Positions 30,052 to 38,398 of a DNA stretch of 64,000 nt are shown piece after piece (positions within the stretch are counted from its first letter, which is position 1; each line of letters begins with the position of its first letter). The position numbers were made by a program, and so were the translations under genes. Where the stretch lies: contig JAJFBJ010000003.1 of the NCBI GenBank assembly GCA_020697375.1, positions 28,844 through 92,843 on the forward strand, read 5' to 3'. The DNA is from Nitrospira sp. Lineage in GTDB: Bacteria > Nitrospirota > Nitrospiria > Nitrospirales > Nitrospiraceae. The notes below the pieces were generated by a model that saw only the letters and a program-made list of their open reading frames with translations, searched no databases and was not told the DNA's origin.

Positions 30052-30975
30052 TTAAAAGGTCTTCGTGAACTTCAGCTTGTAGAAATCTTGGTTGTCCGTC
30101 AGGTCTTTGCCTGCCGTGAACCGAAAGCCCATGCCCCGCGGCAATTTCATTTCGACATAGGGGCCGATCCAGCGATAATAGTCTTGAGCCGCTCCCGGCG
30201 CGCTGCTGTCACGTGTCGTCAGCAAGCTCTCGTAATGCGCCCCGAGCGACCACATACTGTTGACGCGCACTCCGGCGTTCACCCAATAATGGAGAAAGTC
30301 CCAAGTCCCCCGGCCTCCCCCCTGGCTTGCGCCCAAGCAATTCGTATCGACCAGGCCCGTGCATCCGATCGCACCGCCTCCACCGTCGCCGCCTTCGCTT
30401 CGGATGGCCTTGTAATAGCCCAGATAGAACTCGCCCTCGAAGCGATCATCGATATAGTTGGCGATGATGCTGGGCACGAATCCCTCGAAAGCGGTCGTTC
30501 GCTCATTGACACTCCCGCCGCCGTTTGGGAAAAACCCTCCGCGGGACGACAGCAATTGGCCGTGTACGAACCCAATCATGGGGGTGACGGAGAGCCGCTT
30601 CTCCAGCATGGTGAAAGTCAGTCCGACATCGGTTTCCAACCAGGGATTGTTATCGTGGACGCCGACTCCGTTGATCATCGTCCAATAGGTGAAATTGAAG
30701 GCAAGCGCGATATCATCGGTCAGTCCATAGGTCCCGTATACAGAAGGGTTGAACCCAAAAAAACTGTCCGCCTGCATGGCCATGGTGACTGACACGGGGT
30801 GTTTGTTCGTATCCATCAAGTCATCGGTCGCCGATACCTTGACCGGATCTTTGGCCGGATCTATTGTGCCTATTTCTCCGGCGGGCGCCTCAATGGTCAA
30901 GCCGCCCAATCCGCTTACGATCACTGCCAAGCCCAACATCCACGTCCGTACCCTTCGTCCTACCAACATATCCAT
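30052..30975 (-). CDS. Outer-membrane beta-barrel protein upstream of amtB
   Basis: A 307-residue exported protein: signal peptide in residues 1-32, then alternating aromatic beta strands (for example FGFNPSVYGTYGLTDDIALAFNFTYWT) and a closing ...YKLKFTKTF with terminal Phe, as in outer-membrane barrels. Not a family I can name. It lies 67 bp before amtB on the same strand and behind its own ANTAR-type leader, so it may be a nitrogen-responsive porin. The ATG at 30975 with GGAGG upstream is preferred over the longer open frame. Confidence 0.75.
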   Translation of the reverse strand: MDMLVGRRVRTWMLGLAVIVSGLGGLTIEAPAGEIGTIDPAKDPVKVSATDDLMDTNKHPVSVTMAMQADSFFGFNPSVYGTYGLTDDIALAFNFTYWTMINGVGVHDNNPWLETDVGLTFTMLEKRLSVTPMIGFVHGQLLSSRGGFFPNGGGSVNERTTAFEGFVPSIIANYIDDRFEGEFYLGYYKAIRSEGGDGGGGAIGCTGLVDTNCLGASQGGGRGTWDFLHYWVNAGVRVNSMWSLGAHYESLLTTRDSSAPGAAQDYYRWIGPYVEMKLPRGMGFRFTAGKDLTDNQDFYKLKFTKTF

Positions 30976-31011
30976 GACGCCTCCAGGAAAATGAATAAAA
31001 GTGGCCCATTC

Positions 31012-31038
31012 AAAGACTCTCGTGCCCGAGAGGTCTTT
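31012..31038 (-). terminator. Hairpin after the OMP-amtB leader unit (atypical terminator)
   Basis: Minus-strand AAAGACCTCTCG pairs with CGAGAGTCTTT, leaving one bulged C. The U tract downstream is interrupted (CACTTTTATTC), so termination is less certain than at the other leaders. The GAGAGAGAC that follows the second hexaloop hairpin could compete for the CTCTC arm. Confidence 0.5.
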
Positions 31039-31052
31039 AAGCCCGTCTCTCT

Positions 31053-31095
31053 CTGGCGCCGTTGCCAGTGCCGCTGACCGACGCCATTGTCGGTC
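31053..31095 (-). promoter_or_regulatory. ANTAR-type RNA unit between nadE and the OMP-amtB genes
   Basis: First hairpin at 31095-31076: perfect seven-pair GACCGAC/GTCGGTC stem with loop AATGGC. Second hairpin at 31068-31053: CTGGC/GCCAG with loop AACGGC. Both loops have A1 and G4 and the linker is 7 nt, the most classical layout in the window. It begins 16 bp after the nadE stop with no promoter evident, so it would act on read-through from nadE. Confidence 0.75.
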
Positions 31096-31111
31096 GTGAT
31101 GGTGCGTGATG

Positions 31112-32881
31112 CTATCGATAGCCGTTGGTGATGGGCATCCGCCGGTCTTTTCCGAATGCCCGATAGGTAATTTTGATCCCCAGCGGGGCTTGCCGCCGCT
31201 TGTATTCGCTCCGGTCCACCATCGCGATGACACGCGCCACCATGTCCCGGTCGAATCCCATTGCGATGATCTCATCAAGCGCCCGATCTTCTTCGACGTA
31301 GGCCTTCAAAATGGGATCCAAGACCGAGTACGGCGGCAGACTGTCTTCATCCTTTTGATCGTGACGCAATTCCGCCGTTGGGGCCCGGTCGAGGATACGC
31401 TTTGGAATGACGGGCGCCGGCCCCACCAGATTCCGCAAGTGGGACAGTTCATAGACCATCGTCTTCGACACGTCCTTGATTACCGCAAAACCCCCGGCCA
31501 TATCGCCATACAGCGTCGCGTAGCCGACGCTCATCTCACTCTTGTTTCCGGTAGTCAGCACGAGGTGGCCGAACTTGTTGGAATAGGCCATCAGCAAATT
31601 GCCTCTGATGCGGGCCTGGATATTCTCTTCGGTCGTATCGGGCCGACGATCCTTGAAGGGCCGGGCCAGTGCGCGCAGGTAACTGTTGAAGGTGGCCGTG
31701 ATGGACAGCTGGTCTACCTGAATGTGAAGTTGCCGCCGCAAGTTGCCGACATCTTCATGGCTGGCCCGCGACGTGTAGGGAGACGGCATGAATACGCCGA
31801 GCACATTCTCCGCCCCAAGCGCATCCACCGCGATCACAGCCGTGAGGGCAGAATCCACACCGCCGCTCAATCCGATGACGACACGCTTGAATCCGTTCTT
31901 GCGGACATAATCACGCACGCCGAGGACCAAGGCCCGATAGGCTTCATCGAACCGTTCCAACTGCGGCTCTATGGCCGGCACGACCACCGGCCGAGACTTC
32001 CTTGCCGGCAATCGAATGTCAAATCGATCGATGAGTCCCGCCGCACGCGGCGGCAACGACTTCTTTCGACCCTGCGCGAGACGCGTCCGTGCGATTGCCG
32101 CGGCATCGAGATCCGCGACGATGAGGTCTTCCTCAAACGCCTTGCCTCGCGCCACAACCTCGCCGGTCTGATCCACGATGACGCTGCCGCCGTCGAATAC
32201 CAATTCATCCTGTCCCCCGACGGTGTTGGTGTAGGTGATGATCACGCGATTGTCACGTGCCCTTGTGGCGAGCATCTGTTGCCGTATCCGGCTCTTTCCA
32301 AGATGAAACGGAGATGCGTTGATGTTCACAATCACCTCGGCTCCGGCCTGGGCCTGCGTCCGCGTGGGGCCCTCTGAAAACCAGATGTCTTCGCAAATGT
32401 TCACCGCGATCGTCGTACCGTTCAGCGTCAGCAGCGGAAGGCGAGAACCGGGTTGAAAATAGCGGCTTTCATCGAACACTCCGTAATTCGGCAAATGCCG
32501 TTTGCAGTAGTTGGCAAGAATGCGGCAGTCGGACAGTAACGCCGCTGCGTTGTAGAGATCATGCCGCCCAGCCGACGGCGATGACGAAGCAACCGGCGAG
32601 GGAGCCGCCATCGTCTCCCGGCCGACATAGCCCACCACAACGACCAGGCCGCGCGCTTCGGCGGCGACGGCTTTCAATGCGCGATAGGTGTCCGCGATGA
32701 AGCGGGGTTTGAAAAGCAGGTCTTCCGGCGGGTAACCGGTAATGGCTAATTCAGGGAAAGCCACCACATCGGCTCGGGTGCGGCGGGCCTCACGAATCCA
32801 TGTCACGATGCGGCGGACGTTCCCCGCCAAATCGCCGACGGTCGGATTTATCTGAGCCAGGGCAATCCGTAACATGGACAT
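31112..32881 (-). CDS. nadE: Glutamine-dependent NAD+ synthetase
   Basis: Last step of NAD synthesis: amidates nicotinic acid adenine dinucleotide using glutamine (589 aa). The N-terminal nitrilase-like glutaminase domain (residues about 1-270) has the Glu of AFPELAITGYPPEDLL, the Lys of YCKRHLPNYGVFDE and the Cys of VNICEDIWF. The C-terminal synthetase domain has the P-loop VVIGLSGGVDSALT. Start is uncertain between ATGs at 32881 and 32875. It opens the nitrogen line that continues to glnA, preceded by a promoter and an attenuator. Confidence 0.95.
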   Translation of the reverse strand: MSMLRIALAQINPTVGDLAGNVRRIVTWIREARRTRADVVAFPELAITGYPPEDLLFKPRFIADTYRALKAVAAEARGLVVVVGYVGRETMAAPSPVASSSPSAGRHDLYNAAALLSDCRILANYCKRHLPNYGVFDESRYFQPGSRLPLLTLNGTTIAVNICEDIWFSEGPTRTQAQAGAEVIVNINASPFHLGKSRIRQQMLATRARDNRVIITYTNTVGGQDELVFDGGSVIVDQTGEVVARGKAFEEDLIVADLDAAAIARTRLAQGRKKSLPPRAAGLIDRFDIRLPARKSRPVVVPAIEPQLERFDEAYRALVLGVRDYVRKNGFKRVVIGLSGGVDSALTAVIAVDALGAENVLGVFMPSPYTSRASHEDVGNLRRQLHIQVDQLSITATFNSYLRALARPFKDRRPDTTEENIQARIRGNLLMAYSNKFGHLVLTTGNKSEMSVGYATLYGDMAGGFAVIKDVSKTMVYELSHLRNLVGPAPVIPKRILDRAPTAELRHDQKDEDSLPPYSVLDPILKAYVEEDRALDEIIAMGFDRDMVARVIAMVDRSEYKRRQAPLGIKITYRAFGKDRRMPITNGYR

Positions 32882-33029
32882 CAACAGGTCTCTCGGGCTG
32901 TGACAGCATGCTCAAATCGGTCATTCAGCGAGGCCACAGGGAGCTCGGACACCGAGGCGTATTGAGAGCCGTACGTCGAGGTGGTTGAGCGACTGAGAAC
33001 GACGCTGAAGACTGATTTCAGCATTCTGT

Positions 33030-33071
33030 AAAAAAAAACGCCCTCAGACCCACTTGTGTGGATCAGAGGAC
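33030..33071 (-). terminator. Attenuator terminator of the nadE leader
   Basis: Minus-strand hairpin of about 14 pairs (GTCCTCTGATCCAC with GTGGGTCTGAGGGC, two G-U pairs and one mismatch) followed by nine U residues. Its 5' arm is the 3' strand of the hexaloop hairpin at 33082-33067. About 150 nt separate it from the nadE start. Confidence 0.88.
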
Positions 33072-33128
33072 GTCATTGTCCTACGCCATGTTCTATACGG
33101 AGAAACCGTCAGAGACTCCATTGTCCCC
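33067..33128 (-). promoter_or_regulatory. ANTAR-type antiterminator unit of the nadE leader
   Basis: First hairpin at 33128-33111: GGGGAC/GTCTCT with two G-U pairs and loop AATGGA. Second hairpin at 33082-33067: AGGAC/GTCCT with loop AATGAC. Loops keep A1 and G4. The second hairpin and the terminator downstream are mutually exclusive. Confidence 0.8.
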
Positions 33129-33144
33129 GGAAAAGCGTGGCGAC

Positions 33145-33174
33145 TGTATAGCACCAGCCCGAATCGGCTGTCAA
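33145..33174 (-). promoter_or_regulatory. Sigma70-type promoter of the nadE operon
   Basis: Minus strand TTGACA (33174-33169), 18-bp spacer, TATACA (33150-33145). Start of transcription would fall about 10 nt before the first leader hairpin. The divergent lipoprotein gene begins at 33245, with a TACAAT -10-like box at 33230-33235. Confidence 0.75.
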
Positions 33175-33244
33175 CCGCTTCATCAAGGCTTTTCTGTGAG
33201 AAACCGTGCAGTTCGGTTGCCTGCCTATGGTACAATCCGCCGCC

Positions 33245-34165
33245 ATGCGCCCCTCGATACGATGCGCCCTCCCTGCTCAGTCCCTATCCAGGCGCTTGCC
33301 CACAGTATGGACTGTATTCGTGTCCTGTCTGCTCTTAAGTTCCTGCAGTGTCTTCTCGAATCTGACTCCCATCGGAACGGGTCCGTTAGGCACCGTCGCC
33401 CTCGAACGCGTAGTCAACCGGGGCACCACCGCCAAATACAGCAGCGCTCTACAACAGTTTCACGCCTCGCATCCCGCCATCCTATCGGCATCTTTAATTT
33501 CTCGCGTTTTGGACGGTCTGTCCGTCTCGGGAATCGACCGGCCGGGGCGCGACAGAACACAGGACACCTATCCTCTTCTCTCGCACGAGGAAGTGGAATT
33601 TTTCGCTCCTCTCATTGCCACGGCTCTGGCCCAAGCCCAGCCGGATCAACAGGTCCGATTCGCTGCGCATGATGATGGCCTCACGACACAAGGCACATTG
33701 TATCTGCACAAGACCATGCTACGGCTGAGCCTGTCTCACTATCGATCGTCACCGGCTCAGACCGAAACCCTGCCCCCGTCACTCGTCTTGTCCTTTAGCC
33801 CGGCACAGGCCCTGGTGCAAGCGGATACTCCGCAGTCTTGGATCGGCATGGAAGCGGAACGGCCACACGTCGCCATCGCCATCGAGGCGCTCAACAAGTT
33901 TTCACCATCGTCCTCTTCTCCAGCCGACAACACCTCTCCGATGGCCACCGAGCCGGCACAGCCTGAGTCTGCGACGGAACATGCCCGTCTCCAGCAGGAA
34001 TTGCAATCGACGAAGGATTTGGTGGTCAAACAGGCGGAAGAACTCCAGAAACTGAGGGAAGAGCTTGAATCGGCGCGGCGCCGGCTCGCCGAAAAAGAAT
34101 CGGCCTCTTCCAAGGCGAAACCGAAAACCGCTCCACGCAAGCAGCCGGCAACAACACCTCGCTAA
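33245..34165 (+). CDS. Lipoprotein of unknown function, paralogue 1
   Basis: A 306-residue exported lipoprotein: basic N-terminus, hydrophobic core and lipobox LSSC near residue 34. The middle contains LIATALAQAQPDQQVRF, and the C-terminal 90 residues are a Glu/Lys-rich coiled coil ending in a Lys/Pro/Arg tail. It is related to the product of 49562-50491 (shared YSSALQQFHASHP/RQFQATHP, PLIATALAQA/PAIANGLSQA and DQQV). Both genes are divergent from an ANTAR-controlled operon. No known function recognised. Confidence 0.75.
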   Translation: MRPSIRCALPAQSLSRRLPTVWTVFVSCLLLSSCSVFSNLTPIGTGPLGTVALERVVNRGTTAKYSSALQQFHASHPAILSASLISRVLDGLSVSGIDRPGRDRTQDTYPLLSHEEVEFFAPLIATALAQAQPDQQVRFAAHDDGLTTQGTLYLHKTMLRLSLSHYRSSPAQTETLPPSLVLSFSPAQALVQADTPQSWIGMEAERPHVAIAIEALNKFSPSSSSPADNTSPMATEPAQPESATEHARLQQELQSTKDLVVKQAEELQKLREELESARRRLAEKESASSKAKPKTAPRKQPATTPR

Positions 34166-35025
34166 TAGCGGCGAAGCTCAGGCCTCTTCAGACCGATCAC
34201 ATCGGCGCGAATCTCATCCCACAGCAATTCCTGCAAGACAGCCAACGACTCGGCAGATCGGGCAACCAGCTTGATCGCCAGCCCTGGTATCGGTGGTTCC
34301 GTCACTCCGCCCAGGACCTCAGCACCCATCGAGTCCAGCACATCGGCCGCGACCTCTCGCAACGGACCCCATTTCGCCGGATCGATCGCGTCGCTGACCA
34401 CGAACAATGACGCCACGTAGTCATAGTCCGACAGCAACCCTGCTCCGCCCCGCTCCGGCATCACTTCATAACGCTCGATCAATTGATCTCCTGACGCGGT
34501 CGTGATGCGAATGTCACTTTGGAGAGATGCGAAGGTCCAGCGCTCTCCCCTTGCCACTCGACCGGAGGCGACACTGTCCCAGATCAGCGCTGTCGCGCCT
34601 TCGGCCAAGGTGACATCGATTGTTTGCGCAAATCGCGAGCCGGCGAAAGGAATAGTCACTTCCGGGAACCACTCGATGATTGCGCCTGAATCTGCAGATA
34701 GTTTCACCGTCTGCCTGGAGTTCCCGCTCAAGGATCGGTAAACCCGATTGGCTGACGGCGTCGAAATCACAATATGGGCGTCCTGTTCCAGCGAGGCATG
34801 AATCGACAGGTGGTCGCCCGCCACGAACCCGCCTGATGGGTTCACAAGAGACGTGAAGGCGCAACCGGAGTCATCCAAATACATGGGTGGAAAGAGATGC
34901 CAGGGGCTGGAGCAGCGGGATCGAGCCAGGATGGTCTGGATGCCCCGACGCCGATAGAGCAGATCGAGCCGCCCCACACGGCCGACTTCCGACAGGGTTG
35001 AGCGGTTGGAGAGCGGGGTCGGCAT
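34162..35025 (-). CDS. ureD: Urease accessory protein UreD
   Basis: Nickel-insertion chaperone that, with UreF and UreG, activates the urease apoenzyme (287 aa). Recognised by CAFTSLVNPSGGFVAGDHLSIHASL, the ISTPSANRVYRS segment and RGERWTFASL. The ATG at 35025 overlaps the end of a truncated ureG copy (stop at 35040), preserving an old ureG-ureD junction. It ends convergently with the lipoprotein gene, overlapping by four bases. It is separated from the intact ureG by about 1.5 kb of insertion and fragments. Confidence 0.93.
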   Translation of the reverse strand: MPTPLSNRSTLSEVGRVGRLDLLYRRRGIQTILARSRCSSPWHLFPPMYLDDSGCAFTSLVNPSGGFVAGDHLSIHASLEQDAHIVISTPSANRVYRSLSGNSRQTVKLSADSGAIIEWFPEVTIPFAGSRFAQTIDVTLAEGATALIWDSVASGRVARGERWTFASLQSDIRITTASGDQLIERYEVMPERGGAGLLSDYDYVASLFVVSDAIDPAKWGPLREVAADVLDSMGAEVLGGVTEPPIPGLAIKLVARSAESLAVLQELLWDEIRADVIGLKRPELRRY

Positions 35026-35039
35026 GGGTGACTGTGCAT

Positions 35040-35285
35040 TCAACGATGCGGGACGCGCATGACCAGTTCGATCCATTCGATGACCCGATCCAGTCCCTCG
35101 GCTGTATGCAAATCGGTGGAGACGAACGGGAGATCACCGCGCATCCGTTTACTATCCCGATCCATCACCGCGAGATCCGCCTCGACATGCGGGGCCAAGC
35201 CGATCTTGTGATCACCAGAGTCGAATGCGTAATTCCAGGGCCACCTTTACGGGGAATCTTGTCTCCGGTCGCCACATCGTTATGT
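35040..35285 (-). pseudogene. Truncated ureG 3' fragment
   Basis: About 246 bp closely similar to the end of the intact ureG (36789-37040): the stretches around ACGAACGGGAGATCACCGCG and CATCACCGCGAGATCCGCC are nearly identical. It carries a one-base deletion and then loses similarity. Its C-terminus (VIEWIELVMRVPHR) differs from that of the intact gene ([16 protein letters not shown]), so it descends from a different ureG copy, the one originally joined to this ureD. Confidence 0.85.
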
Positions 35286-35371
35286 CCACTATGCAAACTT
35301 CAAGAGTACTTCACGTGCTGAGCAACCTTAAGGGATCTCTGATTCGTGCGAAAGGTTTTGTCGGACCATTT

Positions 35372-35575
35372 GACTAGAACCTATCTCAAAATCGTTTGAG
35401 CAGCATCGTGATGAATGCGAGTTGGACAAACCCGAGGAAGTTGGCCGCATAGTACTCCTGACAGACGAACGCGCGCCGCTTCCATTGCAGCCAGGCAAAG
35501 AAGCGCTCGACGACCAGCGGCGCTGATAGCGACGGAGGGAACGTCTTGGGCTTGAGTTGCCGCGTAGACTCGTGG
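35372..35575 (-). mobile_element. Remnant of a DDE transposase (IS5-like), 3' end
   Basis: Minus-strand reading ending at 35386 gives SAPLVVERFFAWLQWKRRAFVCQEYYAANFLGFVQLAFITMLLKRF, the C-terminal transposase part with the final catalytic Glu and the Y/R/E/K-like spacing of IS4/IS5-superfamily enzymes. The AGAACCTATCTCAAAA after the stop looks like an IS end. The N-terminal part is missing and is replaced by the methyltransferase gene. Confidence 0.7.
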
Positions 35576-35581
35576 CAGCCC

Positions 35582-36412
35582 TCAGACTGATTCAGGATGT
35601 GGCAACTGAAACCGGATCATACGCCCAAGCTCTTCACCACCTCCGCGCCCATCGTTCAGGCCTTTTTGAATGAAGGCGAGGCTGTGGTAAAAGTGCATGG
35701 CAACGATATGCCTATCATAATAGGTCGGGTGGTAACAGGCACGTTCTAGCTCAGCGTAATTTAGGCAATCGATAAGGCTCTTGAGGTAGCCCATAGAGGT
35801 ATCTTCGCGGCAGAGGTTATCACTAGAACCACCATAGGACTGCCAATACGACGTCTGCAGGTCCTCGATGACATAGAGGGCGTTCTCGCTGATACGAGGG
35901 AAAAGATACTGAAAGGTAAAAAGAATATGTTCATTTCGATGACTTCCGTCATCAATGACGATGTCAAGAGGACCTGTCTCCATCAGAACTCGGTCCAAGA
36001 ACTCGGGATCTATCTGGGAACCCTTGAATGTCCTAATGCGGGTCTCGTCGTGGGAACTTTTATCAAATATGTCCACGCCGTATATCTGAGCGTTCGGGAA
36101 ATAGGTTCGCCACATTCGCAGAGAACTTCCTCCGCCTTCTGGGTCATCATATCCTCCAATACCGATTTCGAGGATATTCAATTTCTTGCGGCGGAGGGAA
36201 GAAAAGTGGCGATCGTAAGCCTCAATGTACCATTCCCATTTGTCGCCGCCGTAGATCGTCGACAAAAGTTCGAGGTTGGAACCGAAGAGGAATCTATACA
36301 GGGTATGTTGCAATCGCCGAAACTTCTTGGCCTGAAATCGACGGAGTGCCTTGACCTTCTGATCGTCCAGAATTTTTCTTGCGCAGGTTCGGAGCTTGAG
36401 CGCCACTGACAT
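35582..36412 (-). CDS. SAM-dependent O-methyltransferase of the MycE/macrocin type (inserted in ure locus)
   Basis: About 276 aa. The segment GGDKWEWYIEAYDRHF, then LNILEIGIGGYDDPEGGGSSLRMWRTYFPNAQIYGVDIFDK (SAM-binding loop and acidic residue), IDPEFLDRVL, DIVIDDGSHRNEHI and VIEDLQTSYW are hallmarks of metal-dependent sugar O-methyltransferases such as MycE. The natural substrate here could be a polysaccharide or glycan. It lies between fragments of ureD and ureG next to a transposase remnant, so it was probably brought in horizontally. The ATG at 36412 is preferred because upstream in-frame codons belong to a ureD fragment. Confidence 0.8.
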   Translation of the reverse strand: MSVALKLRTCARKILDDQKVKALRRFQAKKFRRLQHTLYRFLFGSNLELLSTIYGGDKWEWYIEAYDRHFSSLRRKKLNILEIGIGGYDDPEGGGSSLRMWRTYFPNAQIYGVDIFDKSSHDETRIRTFKGSQIDPEFLDRVLMETGPLDIVIDDGSHRNEHILFTFQYLFPRISENALYVIEDLQTSYWQSYGGSSDNLCREDTSMGYLKSLIDCLNYAELERACYHPTYYDRHIVAMHFYHSLAFIQKGLNDGRGGGEELGRMIRFQLPHPESV

Positions 36413-36534
36413 CGATAATCTTTTCCCTTCGGTCCTGAATTGTGAGAGTTCCGATGACACGATGACAAAGTCGGCAGTCAACGCTGACCAGGGATGAAGT
36501 ATAGCGGTCGCAAAACATCGATGGCAATAACCTT

Positions 36535-36750
36535 GGCAACCTATAGCTTGCCCACTGTGTGTTGTCTGACCCAGCAAACGATAAACGCGATTGGCCGACG
36601 GAGTGAAGCACAGAACATGGACATCGTCTTAATGACGACTCGTGAATCAACGACCTGTCGCCACCGACAAATTCGCCGCAGAGATTGATCAGAGAGGGAA
36701 GGGGATCAATAGAGAGGATTGAGTCGCCCTACAGGATGGAACTCCGACCA
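36535..36750 (-). pseudogene. Degraded ureD 5' fragment
   Basis: Downstream of the intact ureG, three minus-strand stretches match UreD in order but in changing frames: PVGRLNPLY (compare RVGRLDLLY), SLINLCGEFVGGD (compare SLVNPSGGFVAGD) and FTPSANRVYRLLGQ (compare STPSANRVYRSLSG). It is the broken ureD that once followed this ureG. The rest of 36413-36788 shows no other coding signal. Confidence 0.75.
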
Positions 36751-36788
36751 CAAATCGAGTGACCGGCAGCGGTGACTCAGGAACGGAT

Positions 36789-37460
36789 TCATCGATCATG
36801 GGTACCAAGAGGCACGCTCTGCTCGATCCATTCAATCACTCGATCAATGCCCTCGCCCGTATATAGATTGGTGAAGACGAACGGGAGATCACCGCGCATC
36901 CGCTTACTGTCCCGATCCATCACCGCGAGATCCGCCCCGACATGCGGGGCCAAGTCTATCTTGTTGATCACCAACAGATCCGAGCGCGTGATCCCCGGCC
37001 CGCCCTTGCGAGGGATCTTGTCTCCCGCTGCGACGTCGATGACATAGATCACGCGGTCCACCAATTCGGGGCTGAAGGTGGCGGCCAAATTGTCGCCGCC
37101 GCTTTCGACGAACATGAGTTTGACATCCGGATGCCGCCGGAGTAAATCGTCGAGTGCTTCCTGGTTGTGGGAGGCATCTTCGCGGATCGCCGTATGGGGA
37201 CAGCCGCCGGTTTCCACGCCAAGAATACGGTCATGTGGCAGCGCGCCGCGTTTCGTCAGAAACTCCGCGTCTTCCTTCGTGAAGATATCGTTGGTCACCA
37301 CGGCCAGGCTGTAGCGACCTCGCAATTTCAAACAGAGCGACTCCACCAGCGCCGTCTTGCCGGACCCGACCGGTCCTCCGATGCCGATAACCGGCACCCC
37401 CCTCGCCCGCGCGTCAGCCGGGCGACCGCTTCCAGAAAGTTGTTCATCTTCACGATGCAT
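36789..37460 (-). CDS. ureG: Urease accessory GTPase UreG
   Basis: SIMIBI-class GTPase that supplies energy for nickel delivery to urease (223 aa). The P-loop [17 protein letters not shown], the metal-binding [13 protein letters not shown] (CPH motif), the [15 protein letters not shown] segment and the base-recognition [13 protein letters not shown] are clear. The first 20 residues are a variable polar extension. It is followed by the broken ureD rather than a working one. Confidence 0.96.
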   Translation of the reverse strand: MHREDEQLSGSGRPADARARGVPVIGIGGPVGSGKTALVESLCLKLRGRYSLAVVTNDIFTKEDAEFLTKRGALPHDRILGVETGGCPHTAIREDASHNQEALDDLLRRHPDVKLMFVESGGDNLAATFSPELVDRVIYVIDVAAGDKIPRKGGPGITRSDLLVINKIDLAPHVGADLAVMDRDSKRMRGDLPFVFTNLYTGEGIDRVIEWIEQSVPLGTHDR

Positions 37461-37566
37461 GATTCATCGAAGAGTGGAAGGCAAATGGATAGCTGGAACG
37501 ATCAGATATCCCGCCATAGGATCTATGCCATACGCCCTTCTCGTTCCTTTTGGCCGCTATTTGTTC

Positions 37567-38322
37567 TTAAGATCGGAATAATCGGGATTTCAGCCTGCCG
37601 TGTCGCATGGCATAGATGTCCTGTATCGGCGACCAGGCGGTCATCCTAGTGGAATGGGCGGCGGCAGTCGAACATTCATCAAGCAACGCTGTCCATCGCT
37701 CAAGCAGGCGCTGTCCCTCGCGTTGTCCGATCGGCAAGAGCTTCAAGCCAGCAGATACGAACCCGATGGCTGTCTGGTAACAGAAAGCGGCGATCGTTTC
37801 CGACTTTCCCCATCCGGCATCGGCCAAGGTCAAACCGAATGCCACAGGAAAATGACCCGGCGTGCGTCCGGTTGCCATCGCAGCCTGGAACTGCTTAAGA
37901 ATCGCATGCGCCGCAGGCTGCTCACTAGCCATCTTCAAAACCTGCCGTCCCATCTGTTGACTCGCCATCCGTGATTCGCGCCCTATCTTCATCCCGTGCA
38001 ATTCCTGATCGATTGCCAGCGCCGATTGAATGTCGCCGTTGATAAGGGCGTCATGAGCCACGGCCACAGTCACGGCCTCGCGCCGCGCTATCCCCTGCCG
38101 AAACAAATCTTGCACATAACTGGACAGATCCTCCCCGCTACGCACGAAGCCATCCTGCACCGCCGCTTCCAAGCCGGATGAATAGGCATAACCTCCGGAA
38201 GGGAAGAAGCTATCGACAAAACGAAGACCTGTCAGAAGAGACAACGTGTCCACAGGATTCCCCTGGATTTCCTCACGGATGCCCAAAACGTTGTCCAGCA
38301 AGGCCGCAGCCGACGGACGCAC
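37567..38322 (-). CDS. ureF: Urease accessory protein UreF
   Basis: All-helical adaptor that recruits UreG to UreD-urease (251 aa). RFVDSFFPSGGYAYSSGLEAAVQDG at the N-terminus, RTPGHFPVAFGLTLADAG in the middle and IGQREGQRLL with the HSTRMTAWSPIQDIYAMRHGRLKSRLFRS end are typical. It lies 76 bp after ureC and about 100 bp before ureG. Confidence 0.93.
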   Translation of the reverse strand: MRPSAAALLDNVLGIREEIQGNPVDTLSLLTGLRFVDSFFPSGGYAYSSGLEAAVQDGFVRSGEDLSSYVQDLFRQGIARREAVTVAVAHDALINGDIQSALAIDQELHGMKIGRESRMASQQMGRQVLKMASEQPAAHAILKQFQAAMATGRTPGHFPVAFGLTLADAGWGKSETIAAFCYQTAIGFVSAGLKLLPIGQREGQRLLERWTALLDECSTAAAHSTRMTAWSPIQDIYAMRHGRLKSRLFRS

Positions 38323-38398
38323 CGGAGGCGTACCCTCGGGGGTACGTTGAGGATGCGTTTGAGGTGAGAACGCCTCTGGACGACGTTTTCAGCAGCCG

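Noticed and set aside
34871..35321. Overlapping short open frames around the ureD start
   Set aside because: They are out-of-frame readings of ureD and of the ureG fragment.
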